Origin: Clostridium aestuarii
GTDB lineage: Bacteria; Bacillota; Clostridia; Clostridiales; Clostridiaceae
Assembly (NCBI RefSeq): GCF_026735135.1
Contig: NZ_JAPQER010000003.1
Coordinates: 186,001 to 250,000 of the forward strand
DNA length: 64,000 nt
Direction: 5' to 3'
Shown piece by piece: positions 35,175-42,390 of the stretch. Positions within the stretch are counted from its first letter, which is position 1. Each line of letters opens with the position of its first letter. The position numbers and the translations under genes are program-made. Below the pieces are notes generated by a model. That model was not told the origin of the DNA. It saw only the letters and a list, made by a program, of their open reading frames with translations, and made no database searches.

Positions 35175-35805
35175 AAAAAAAACCATGAAATTAGTAATTA
35201 TATTTGTAACACTAACTATGGTTATTAGTACCTTTGCTGCAATTATTAAAAGTTCAAGTAGCGGCAACACTACAAAGGTAACAGAAGAAAAATTAAATAA
35301 AGAAAAAGGACAAACAGTTGAAACTGAAATAACAGAAACTGCTAAAAAGGATATGGAAAATGCAAAGGTTGAAGTTGGAGAAAATGAGGTTAAAGCGGTA
35401 ATAAATCTTAATGAAGGTGTAAATAAGATACAAGCAGACAAAATAGCTAGTGAATATGCAGAAAAACTTAAGGAACAACACAAAGGAAAAGATGTGAAGG
35501 TAGAAGTAGTAGAGGGCGAAGAAAAGGTTTCAGAAAGCAATGTATATAATAAGGTTGAAAGTGAACAAAATAAAAAGGATGGAATGCCTGAAATAGAAAG
35601 TATTCAAATTAAAGATGGTGTAACAAACATGGACAGGCACGTAATTGTAACTTTAAAAACAGATACTCCAGAAAAATATATGGTAGCAGTTATGGGAAAT
35701 GTTTGCAGATATGTGGAAAATAAAAAATACTTCCATACAGTTGTAGATTCTAATGATGAAAGTAAGATAAAAAAAGATATTATCATTTTCTTGAAAAAGA
35801 AATAA
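35161..35805 (+). CDS. Membrane-anchored hypothetical protein with extracellular domain
   Basis: I choose the ATG at 35161, which overlaps the SLAP gene by 14 bp and starts MKKNRKKTMK. It gives 214 residues: a basic N-terminus, a single hydrophobic segment (KLVIIFVTLTMVISTFAAII), then a charged helical linker. The C-terminal domain of about 65 residues begins near MPEIESIQIKDG and includes HVIVTLKT and VCRYVENKKYFHTVV. I do not recognise a family. Translation is probably coupled to the SLAP gene, and the following secreted gene starts 13 bp later. A partner role at the membrane for the SLAP protein is inference from the operon. Confidence 0.7.
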   Translation: MKKNRKKTMKLVIIFVTLTMVISTFAAIIKSSSSGNTTKVTEEKLNKEKGQTVETEITETAKKDMENAKVEVGENEVKAVINLNEGVNKIQADKIASEYAEKLKEQHKGKDVKVEVVEGEEKVSESNVYNKVESEQNKKDGMPEIESIQIKDGVTNMDRHVIVTLKTDTPEKYMVAVMGNVCRYVENKKYFHTVVDSNDESKIKKDIIIFLKKK

Positions 35806-35818
35806 AGAGGTGGGGAAT

Positions 35819-36313
35819 ATGAAGATAAAAACTAAGGTTTTAAGTTGTCTTGCTATTGTGGGATGTATTAGTACTGCTGCAGGAATTAGTGCTAATGCTA
35901 AAACAGATGCTTATTTAATAAAGGATAAAAGTAATAGTGTTATATACGAATATGATTCAAAAACGTTAATTGATGGTTTCTTGAATTATAGTGAGACAAA
36001 TCAAGATTCTTTTTATGAAGACTTTATAAGTAGAGTTTCTAAAAGTGGAACTTATGCTTATCATGATAGCACAAATAAATATGTTAGTTTTGAGACAGTA
36101 AGAGATGCTTTCTTAGATGCTAATGAAGAAGGAAAAACCTTTTCATTAATGACTTTTACTGAATCAGACGATGCAAGAGCTATGACTAATTTGCCTCAGA
36201 CAATTAAAAGTGTAAAGATTAATGATGGTGAAATATCTTATAAAGATAAGAATACAGGCGGAAGTGGAGAAGATACAGAAGAAGAGCCACTAAGAGTAAT
36301 TTCTATAGAATAA
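35819..36313 (+). CDS. Small secreted protein, third member of the paralogous family
   Basis: I start at the ATG at 35819, 8 bp after AGAGG; the upstream in-frame GTG (35810) lies in that site. The signal peptide ends SANA. The mature part is almost only the shared N-terminal domain: AYLIKDKSNSVIYEY, GFLNYSETNQDSFYEDF, YVSFETVRDAFLD, then VKINDGEISYKDK, which matches VYIGDDEVKF of the 23773 protein. It ends in an acidic tail (GSGEDTEEEP). It is a minimal version of the domain, in an operon with the SLAP gene. The function is unknown. Confidence 0.75.
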   Translation: MKIKTKVLSCLAIVGCISTAAGISANAKTDAYLIKDKSNSVIYEYDSKTLIDGFLNYSETNQDSFYEDFISRVSKSGTYAYHDSTNKYVSFETVRDAFLDANEEGKTFSLMTFTESDDARAMTNLPQTIKSVKINDGEISYKDKNTGGSGEDTEEEPLRVISIE

Positions 36314-36363
36314 GTTGACGTGTCATATCAACAACCGGATATGAATAGTTGAGAGTAATAATG

Positions 36364-36409
36364 ACCAGTAACCAATAATTGTTTTTAAATTGGGTACTGG
36401 TGTTTTTGT
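36364..36409 (+). terminator. Hairpin terminator of the SLAP operon
   Basis: ACCAGTAACCAAT pairs with ATTGGGTACTGGT with one mismatch, followed by GTTTTTGTT. It lies inside a GTTGA-type spacer repeat that begins at 36315. Confidence 0.75.
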
Positions 36410-36503
36410 TAATTTAAGGATCTGTGAAATATAATTGTTGTATGGAGTATAATAATTTTATTAAAGCTAATTTGCAGAAATTATTAAATTTTAGGAGAGA
36501 AAG

Positions 36504-38168
36504 ATGATGAAGAAATACAATAAAAATATATTTAAAAATAAAGTTATAAATTCTTTACTTTTTTTAGCTGTAGTTGTATACATATTTAATTTTTCATATA
36601 TAAAGAGTGCAGATGCTGCTTCTATAGAAGTTGTTTATAAAGCAGATACGTTGGAACAGGCTAAAAATATTGTGAAAAAATATTATATTGATGATACTGA
36701 TGATGAAATTCAAAACGTTAAATCGGTAGATGAGATGGTTGAAAAGCTAAATGATAAATATTCAAGCTATTTTACTAAGGAAGAGTATAATAATTTTCAA
36801 AATTCAATAAACAATAAGTTCTATGGCGTAGGAATACACTTGGACATAGAAGAACAAGGGGTTAGGGTTTTATCTGTTGTAGATGATTCATCGGCGAAAA
36901 AAGTAGGTATTAAGCCTGGAGACTTAATTGTAAAAGCAGATGACAAAAGTTTTAAAGGAATATCTTTAGAAGAAGCAATTAATAATCTTAGAGGTAAAAA
37001 AGGTAGTGAGGTTAAACTTTTAGTTAAAAGAGATGATAAAGTATTAGAATTTAATGTTATAAGAAAAGAACTAACTTCACCTACTGTAGTATCAAGAATT
37101 TTAAATAATGATATAGGATATATTAGAATAAGTTCTTTTGGAGAAAAAACTGCTCAAGAATTTCGTAGTAACTTGAATAATTTAAGAAATGATAATGTTA
37201 AAAGCTATATAGTAGATTTGAGGTATAATGGTGGTGGATATGTAGAAGCGGCATTGAGTTTGGCAGGAAATTTTATAGGATCAAAACCCGTTCTTATTAT
37301 GGAAGACAATAATGGGAATAGAAAAACGTATAAAGGGTATAATTATGGTGATATAATAGATAAACCAGTTATTTTTCTAGTGAATGAGTATACTGCTAGT
37401 TCTTCAGAAATACTATCAGGAGCTGTAAAAGATTATGGCAAAGCGTTTTTTGTAGGCAAAACTACCTATGGAAAAGGTGTTGCACAGAACTCATTTCGAT
37501 TAGAGGATGGAAGTGTTCTTAAAATTACAACATATAAATTTTACTCTCCTAATGGAAATGTGATTCAAAAGGTTGGGATAAGTCCTGATTTTGAGGTTTC
37601 AGATAAAGTTAATTCTTTAGCTGTGGCAAATTTACTTTTATCAAATATAGATAAAGGAATTAATGATAAAAATGGATATATTAAAGTTAATATAAAGGAC
37701 AAAGAGTTCTTTATTAATGTTAATGAAGCTAGAAAAGATGTGAACTGGGAAGCTTTTAACTATATTGTAAATAAAGCTGATAATGAAAAAATATTTATTG
37801 GAAAAGGTACAAAATGGATTAGATGTACTTTGAATGATATAAAACAAGAGGAAAAGTTACTTTATTCAGAATTCAGCACATTAAAGAGTATTTATAAAGA
37901 TAATAATGATAAGAAATTTTATGTAAATTTTAACAAGAATGTAGATAAAAATACTATAAATAGTGATAATATTGAAATCATCAATAGTGAAACAGGAGAA
38001 AGAGTACCTGCAAAGGTTAGTTTGTTTGATGGAAAAAAAGCTGTTATAAATTTAGAAAAAAACTTACAAGAAGGCTCTTCATACTATATTGTTGTAAGCG
38101 ATAAGATAAAATGTGAAAGTGGGAAGAAGATAGAAAAAGGAAGCCTTATAAAAGTTAGTGTGAATTAA
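36504..38168 (+). CDS. ctpA: S41-family C-terminal processing protease with PDZ and added Ig-like domain
   Basis: 554 residues. An N-terminal signal/anchor (to about residue 37) is followed by a helical part, a PDZ domain (RVLSVVDDSSAKKVGIKPGDLI) and the S41 core: GYIRISSFGEK, VDLRYNGGGYVEAA, the nucleophile region YTASSSEILSGA and the general-base lysine in TTYGKGVAQ. The usual CtpA ends near ISPDFEV, but here 180 more residues follow. The last 90 (YKDNNDKKFYVNFNKNVDK...) look like the SbsA Ig-like units in the 20392 protein. A -10 box TATAAT is at 36448. It probably trims or matures secreted proteins, and the shared domain hints at the neighbouring surface proteins. Confidence 0.9.
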   Translation: MMKKYNKNIFKNKVINSLLFLAVVVYIFNFSYIKSADAASIEVVYKADTLEQAKNIVKKYYIDDTDDEIQNVKSVDEMVEKLNDKYSSYFTKEEYNNFQNSINNKFYGVGIHLDIEEQGVRVLSVVDDSSAKKVGIKPGDLIVKADDKSFKGISLEEAINNLRGKKGSEVKLLVKRDDKVLEFNVIRKELTSPTVVSRILNNDIGYIRISSFGEKTAQEFRSNLNNLRNDNVKSYIVDLRYNGGGYVEAALSLAGNFIGSKPVLIMEDNNGNRKTYKGYNYGDIIDKPVIFLVNEYTASSSEILSGAVKDYGKAFFVGKTTYGKGVAQNSFRLEDGSVLKITTYKFYSPNGNVIQKVGISPDFEVSDKVNSLAVANLLLSNIDKGINDKNGYIKVNIKDKEFFINVNEARKDVNWEAFNYIVNKADNEKIFIGKGTKWIRCTLNDIKQEEKLLYSEFSTLKSIYKDNNDKKFYVNFNKNVDKNTINSDNIEIINSETGERVPAKVSLFDGKKAVINLEKNLQEGSSYYIVVSDKIKCESGKKIEKGSLIKVSVN

Positions 38169-38192
38169 AAAAAGTGCGAAAGCACTTTTTTT
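38167..38192 (+). terminator. Rho-independent terminator of the S41 protease gene
   Basis: Seven A and GTGC, a GAAA loop, then GCAC and seven T. The stop codon overlaps the left arm. The same GTGC stem recurs at 60816 and 62646. Confidence 0.95.
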
Positions 38193-38479
38193 AGTTTAGC
38201 ATCTTTGCTGAGTTTTGATGAGAGTTGACATACTATGCCAGTAAACGGGCATAATAGTTAAAAGGTGACATACTGTATCAGCTGGTTGATACTAGCAGTT
38301 ACAAAAGAAATTTTTAGTAACCAGGTAGTGGCTAAGTTTTTAAAAGTTTTAGAGTATATGTTTGAATTTTTTCATAAATAGCGACAAATGTCATAAAATT
38401 ATGAAGATGAAATAAAAATAAATAAATTATTCAATTGTAAAAACGCCATGAATAATAGAATAATTTAAAATTCATTTTC
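38193..38479. other. Non-coding spacer with GTTGACA-type repeats and small hairpins
   Basis: About 290 bases without a gene. It holds GTTGACATACTATGCC and GGTGACATACTGTATCAG, related to the elements at 36315 and 46444. Several small inverted repeats are present (TGCC/GGGCA near 38236, GTATCA/TGATAC near 38275, GTTAC/GTAAC near 38298). The 3' third is featureless AT-rich sequence. Confidence 0.6.
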
Positions 38480-38508
38480 TTGCATTTTAATAGAAAAATA
38501 GGTATAAT
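38480..38508 (+). promoter_or_regulatory. Promoter of the symporter gene
   Basis: TTGCAT (38480-38485) and a perfect TATAAT (38503-38508) separated by 17 bp. Transcription should start near 38515, so the in-frame ATG at 38520 would have no room for a ribosome site. Confidence 0.82.
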
Positions 38509-38564
38509 AATTAATAGAAATGAATAATGTTGAAACGGATAAATCTTTAGCTAGGGGGATAAGA

Positions 38565-39848
38565 ATGAAAGAAAATAAAAAAATGTCACTTACGATAAAA
38601 ATACTTTTAGGACTAATTTTGGGTATAGTTTTTGGAATAATAGCTAACGCAGCATTTGATAAATCTGTAAATGAATCTATAATAAAATGGATGTTAGGTC
38701 CAATAGGAGCAATATTCTTAAGAGGTATAAAAATGTTAGTTGTTCCTCTTGTTTTATGCTCATTAATAGCTGGTACTGCTAGTGTTGGAGATGTAAAAAA
38801 ATTAGGTAGAGTGGGAATAAGAACTCTTGTTTATTATACATTAACAACAGCAGTAGCTATAACGTTAGCTATAATATTAGCTAGTGTTATAAAGCCAGGA
38901 ACTGGTGGAACAGGACTTTTATCAAATGTTGGAGAATTTAAGGCAGCTGAAGCTCCTTTCATCATGGATGTTTTTGTTAATATGATTCCAACTAACCCTA
39001 TTAAATCATTAGTAGAAGGAGAAATGCTTCAAATAATTACTTTTTCTATATTATTTGGAATAGCAGCAACTATGATTGGAAAACCAGTAGAACCTGTAAT
39101 TAATATAGTAAAACAAATTAATGAAGTGCTTTTAAAGATAATAGGAATAGTTATGGCGTTTGCACCTGCTGGGGTTTTTGCTCTTATATCTAAGGTTATA
39201 ATGATTCAAGGTGCAGATGTATTAGTAAAACTTTTAAAATACGGAGTAACAATTATATTAGTGTTAGCTTTACAAGCTATAGTGGTTTATGGATTAGCCT
39301 TGAAGTTTATAGGAAGAGTAAATCCTATTAAGTTTTTTAAAAAATTCTGGCCGGTAATGGTAGTTGCTTTTAGTACATCAAGTAGTAATGCTACGATACC
39401 TGTAAATCTTGAAACTTGTGAAGAAAAACTAGGGGTTCCAAACTCCATTGCAAGTTTTACAATTCCATTAGGTGCAACTATAAACATGGATGGTACTGCA
39501 ATAATGCAAGGGGTTGCTACTGTATTTATTGCTCAGGTATATGGATTACCACTTACAATTAATCAATTAATGATGGTAGTTATAACTGCTACTCTAGCGT
39601 CAATTGGTACAGCAGGAGTACCAGGAGTTGGATTAATAACGCTTTCAATGGTGTTACAACAAGTTGGACTTCCAGTAGAAGGAATTTCTTTAGTGTTAGG
39701 TATAGACAGAATACTTGATATGATTAGAACAGCAGTTAATGTAACAGGTGATGCTGCTGCAACGGTAATAATGTCTAATTTAGAAAATGAACTTGATTTA
39801 GATGTTTATAATGACTTTAAAGAAGTAGAATTAGAAAAAGTTAGTTAA
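38565..39848 (+). CDS. Dicarboxylate/amino acid:cation symporter (DAACS family)
   Basis: A 427-residue transporter from the ATG at 38565, chosen because AGGGGG lies 6 bp upstream and the promoter leaves no leader for the ATG at 38520. It has about eight membrane helices plus two re-entrant loops. The serine-rich hairpin AFSTSSSNATIPV and the NMDGTAI motif of the glutamate/aspartate GltP/GltT family are both present, with the last helix containing DRILDMIRTAVNVTGD. It takes up glutamate, aspartate or C4-dicarboxylates with H+ or Na+. The conserved Arg in the last motif favours an acidic substrate. It is monocistronic between a promoter and a terminator. Confidence 0.92.
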   Translation: MKENKKMSLTIKILLGLILGIVFGIIANAAFDKSVNESIIKWMLGPIGAIFLRGIKMLVVPLVLCSLIAGTASVGDVKKLGRVGIRTLVYYTLTTAVAITLAIILASVIKPGTGGTGLLSNVGEFKAAEAPFIMDVFVNMIPTNPIKSLVEGEMLQIITFSILFGIAATMIGKPVEPVINIVKQINEVLLKIIGIVMAFAPAGVFALISKVIMIQGADVLVKLLKYGVTIILVLALQAIVVYGLALKFIGRVNPIKFFKKFWPVMVVAFSTSSSNATIPVNLETCEEKLGVPNSIASFTIPLGATINMDGTAIMQGVATVFIAQVYGLPLTINQLMMVVITATLASIGTAGVPGVGLITLSMVLQQVGLPVEGISLVLGIDRILDMIRTAVNVTGDAAATVIMSNLENELDLDVYNDFKEVELEKVS

Positions 39849-39861
39849 TAAAAATTAATAG

Positions 39862-39901
39862 AAATTCCAATAGAACTTAATTGATCTATTGGAGTTTTTT
39901 T
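39862..39901 (+). terminator. Rho-independent terminator of the symporter gene
   Basis: AAATTCCAATAGA pairs with TCTATTGGAGTTT (one G-U pair) and is followed by seven T. Confidence 0.9.
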
Positions 39902-40076
39902 AATTTAAAGAATAAATTTAAGTGTACTTTAATAAAATCAATAGTGAAAATAGTTTTGTCCACTTTTATATTGTTAAGTTAAAATGAGAGTTGAAATATG
40001 TATTTTAATGATTTAGAAGAATTATTATAAAAAATATATAAAACCTATTTTAAGTATATAAAGTGAGGGATTAAAG

Positions 40077-40805
40077 ATGAGTAAGAATAAAATAGTTGCT
40101 GTGATTTTATCAATAAGTATTGGGAGTGCTTTAATAAATTATAGTTTAGTGCATGCAAAAACTATATCAAATTCATTGAAGACTACTATTAATGTAGTAA
40201 AATCAAATAGTGAACTAGATTTTGTGGTAAAAGAGGCTAGTGAACTAAATAAAGCTATAACTTTAGCAGGTGATAAAGGAATAGTTAAAGTAGTGGGAGG
40301 TGAACATAGGTTAAATTCTTCAATTATAAATAAAGATGTTACTATAAAATCTTCTGACGGCAAGGAAGTTGATATAATTGTTGAAGATATTCCTAAGGAT
40401 ATAAAAATTAAAGTGGGAGATAAAGTTACTATAAATAAAGAAGGAGTAGCTCCAATTAAATTAATAGGTAAAATTATATACAATAATAAAGTATTGGAAA
40501 TAAATGATGAAGAAATGACAATTGATGTAAAAAAAGATGATGAAGTAAAAATAGAGTTAACAAAAGAAGTAGTAAATAAATTAGGATTTCACAATATGAA
40601 TGTGTTTTTGAAGTTAAATGATGCTGAAAATGTAGATGTTGAAAAAAATAAATTAAGCAAAAAAGATAAGAGTGTAGAATATAAAGATGAAGATGAAAAG
40701 TATGATTTGGGAGATTTTGGGAATGATGACAATATGGATATAGCATTAACTTTTAAAGAAGCAGGACAATATAAATTAGAGATTTGGTGTGATAATAATA
40801 GATAA
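40077..40805 (+). CDS. Secreted hypothetical protein
   Basis: 242 residues with a signal peptide ending VHA near residue 27. The mature protein starts with a segment LNKAITLAGDKGIVKVVGGEH followed by beta-rich sequence (DVTIKSSDGKEVDIIV, IKIKVGDKVTINKEGV). A lysine/aspartate-rich linker (KDKSVEYKDEDEKYD) and a last beta region (LTFKEAGQYKLEIW) that may be an Ig-like strand set close the protein. I recognise no family and no anchor. A possible promoter TTGTCC-N18-TAAAAT lies at 39956-39985. Codon use and secretion signal match the surface proteins upstream, but it is separated from them by the symporter. Confidence 0.68.
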   Translation: MSKNKIVAVILSISIGSALINYSLVHAKTISNSLKTTINVVKSNSELDFVVKEASELNKAITLAGDKGIVKVVGGEHRLNSSIINKDVTIKSSDGKEVDIIVEDIPKDIKIKVGDKVTINKEGVAPIKLIGKIIYNNKVLEINDEEMTIDVKKDDEVKIELTKEVVNKLGFHNMNVFLKLNDAENVDVEKNKLSKKDKSVEYKDEDEKYDLGDFGNDDNMDIALTFKEAGQYKLEIWCDNNR

Positions 40806-40838
40806 TAAAAAGTTTAAGAAAAAGCAAAATGGATATAC

Positions 40839-40860
40839 TCTAAAATAAATAAATTTTAGA
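40839..40860. repeat. Inverted repeat abutting the ssb ribosome site
   Basis: TCTAAAAT and ATTTTAGA around a 6-base loop; the right arm ends directly against the GGAGGA of ssb. It could be an operator or an mRNA hairpin next to the ribosome site. Confidence 0.45.
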
Positions 40861-40872
40861 GGAGGACATAAA

Positions 40873-41217
40873 GTGAATAAAGTAATGTTTATAGGAAGAA
40901 TTACAAAGGATATAGAATTAAAGCATATAAAAGAAAATGATAAGTATGTAACAAATTTTACTTTAGCTGTAGAGAGACCCTTTAAAAATGAAAAGGGAGA
41001 GAGAATTACTGATTTTATTCCAATTGTCGCATGGGAAAGAAATGCAGAAAAATTATCTAAATTTACTAAAAAAGGTAGTTTAATGAGTGTAATAGGAAGA
41101 TTACAAATTATATCATATGAAGGTAAGGATGGAATAAAACGATATATTAGTCAGGTTATTGCCCAGGAAATACAATTTTTAGATAGAGCTAAAAATAAAA
41201 AAGAAGCCGCTCAATAA
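40873..41217 (+). CDS. Single-stranded DNA-binding protein, short form
   Basis: 114 residues with GTG start after AGGAGG. The OB fold is clear: NKVMFIGRITKDIELK, TNFTLAVERPF, DFIPIVAWERNAEKLSKF, KGSLMSVIGRLQI. The usual flexible tail with the acidic DDDLPF-like tip that binds repair proteins is missing; the protein ends KNKKEAAQ. The full-length SSB of the replication operon would be elsewhere (next to rpsF/rpsR), so this is probably a second, specialised SSB. It is followed by a long terminator. Confidence 0.88.
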   Translation: MNKVMFIGRITKDIELKHIKENDKYVTNFTLAVERPFKNEKGERITDFIPIVAWERNAEKLSKFTKKGSLMSVIGRLQIISYEGKDGIKRYISQVIAQEIQFLDRAKNKKEAAQ

Positions 41218-41289
41218 AAGAAAAGTAAAATGGTATCTATAGAATAGACACTAAAAAAGTGTATACTCTATAGGTGCTTTTCTTTTAGT
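41216..41289 (+). terminator. Long imperfect hairpin terminator of ssb
   Basis: Outer arms AAAAGAAAAG and CTTTTCTTTT (41216-41225 with 41277-41286) enclose an inner stem CTATAGAATAGACACT / AGTGTATACTCTATAG. The stop codon lies in the left arm. Confidence 0.8.
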
Positions 41290-41305
41290 TTGTGGTAATA
41301 ATATG

Positions 41306-41320
41306 TTATAATTATTGTAA
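41306..41320. promoter_or_regulatory. PerR/Fur-type box overlapping the -10 of the Fur-family gene
   Basis: TTATAATTATTGTAA matches the PerR box TTATAATnATTATAA at all but one position. It contains a TATAAT -10 box (41307-41312) and lies 20 bp before the ATG at 41341, as expected for autoregulation. Confidence 0.6.
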
Positions 41321-41340
41321 AATTTATATTAGGTGATATT

Positions 41341-41763
41341 ATGGAAATAGTGTTATATTTTAAGGAAAATAATATAAGAAAAACTAAAAGTAGAATAATT
41401 ATTTTAAATATCCTGCAAAATAGTAATAAATCAGTTACAGCGGAGTATATTTTTGATAAATGTAAAGAAACTGGTGAAAAAGTTGATTTATCTACTGTTT
41501 ATAGGACGTTAGATTTATTTCAACAAAAGAATATATTAAATAAATTTGATGTTGGCAATGGGAAATATAATTATATATTAAAGGATAAATGTCATAAACA
41601 TATTATAAAATGCGAATTATGTAATAAAGAGATTGAAATTGATTGCCCTATGATGCAGGTAGAAGAAATAATACGAAATAAAACAGGGTTTACTTTTATT
41701 GAAAAAGAAATCAAATTAAAATGTGTTTGCAAACAATGTAGAGAAAATAAAAAATTTTTATAA
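41341..41763 (+). CDS. Fur family metal-responsive-type regulator (atypical)
   Basis: 140 residues. The N-terminal winged helix has RKTKSRIIILNIL and the recognition helix DLSTVYRTLDLF. The C-terminal dimer domain has a four-cysteine structural zinc site (CELC and CKQC). The regulatory metal site looks depleted. The HKH pair before CELC is kept, but the His expected in the linker (the HPTA position of PerR reads SVTA) and the His before the last strand (HHRLEIYG-type, here EKEIKLKC) are missing. It therefore may not sense iron or peroxide as PerR does. A PerR-like box covers its promoter. The next gene follows by 15 bp and is probably co-transcribed. Confidence 0.85.
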   Translation: MEIVLYFKENNIRKTKSRIIILNILQNSNKSVTAEYIFDKCKETGEKVDLSTVYRTLDLFQQKNILNKFDVGNGKYNYILKDKCHKHIIKCELCNKEIEIDCPMMQVEEIIRNKTGFTFIEKEIKLKCVCKQCRENKKFL

Positions 41764-41778
41764 AGGTTGGGATAATAA

Positions 41779-42174
41779 ATGGAATTTTCATCAATAGTAT
41801 TAATGGAAGTAGATAAAGATAATAAGTTTGTAAAAGAAGTAGGAAGTTATCAAGTTAGCGAGGGTGGAGAATATATAAAAAAGTTTTTTTATAAAGAAAA
41901 TAAAGTCAATTTATATTTTGATACAAATAGAGATGTTGAAGAGTGGCAATTCACAGCTGTTTATGATTTATTCAATGTAGATATTTTTGAAGAAAAAGGT
42001 TATAAAGTTGAAGAAAAAGATGATGAATTTAATCCTACTTGGATTGTTGAATTTGATTATGATGATGATTACAATAAAATGCAAGAAAAATTATATGAAG
42101 CCTGTGAACTTATAAATAACGAAATGGAAATAGTATTTAAAGAAGCAGAAAATAAGAAGGAAGAATACATGTAA
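41779..42174 (+). CDS. Small acidic conserved clostridial protein (DUF6762-like)
   Basis: 131 residues, cytoplasmic, strongly acidic. The sequence EFSSIVLMEVDKDN, VNLYFDTNRDVEEWQF and NPTWIVEFDYDDD fits a family of clostridial proteins I remember as DUF6762; the function is unknown. It follows the Fur-family gene by 15 bp and is likely in the same transcript. The DUF assignment is from memory. Confidence 0.65.
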   Translation: MEFSSIVLMEVDKDNKFVKEVGSYQVSEGGEYIKKFFYKENKVNLYFDTNRDVEEWQFTAVYDLFNVDIFEEKGYKVEEKDDEFNPTWIVEFDYDDDYNKMQEKLYEACELINNEMEIVFKEAENKKEEYM

Positions 42175-42177
42175 AAG

Positions 42178-42369
42178 CAGTTGAGAGTTGATACATCGTA
42201 ACAATAAATTGTTACGTGTAGCCTTCGGCAGTTGAGAGTTGAGAGTAAAGGATGAATTAAGAAGAGCTTAATTCTTGAATACGAAATTGCAGTGTTGCGG
42301 TTATATATTTGTAGTTTTACATAGCAAAACAGCTATAATTGTCCACTGTCATCTGTTAATTGTCAACTG
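42178..42369. repeat. GTTGAGAG-type intergenic element with terminal inverted repeat
   Basis: CAGTTGA at 42178-42184 pairs with TCAACTG at 42363-42369. Inside are CAGTTGAGAGTTGAGAG again (42229-42245) and two perfect hairpins: CGTAACAAT/ATTGTTACG (42197-42216) and GAATTAAG/CTTAATTC (42254-42274). The 216-bp gap has no coding frame. It could be a degenerate miniature element. Confidence 0.6.
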
Positions 42370-42390
42370 AATTTAAAGTGGGGTGTTAAT

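Noticed and set aside
35076..35540. A 154-residue minus-strand frame opposite the SLAP operon
   Set aside because: It is low-complexity and lies entirely opposite a coupled pair of plus-strand genes with good ribosome sites.
42175..42390. Insertion sequence or CRISPR-like array in the repeat-filled gap
   Set aside because: There is no transposase remnant and no regular repeat-spacer spacing; only short inverted repeats and hairpins are visible.
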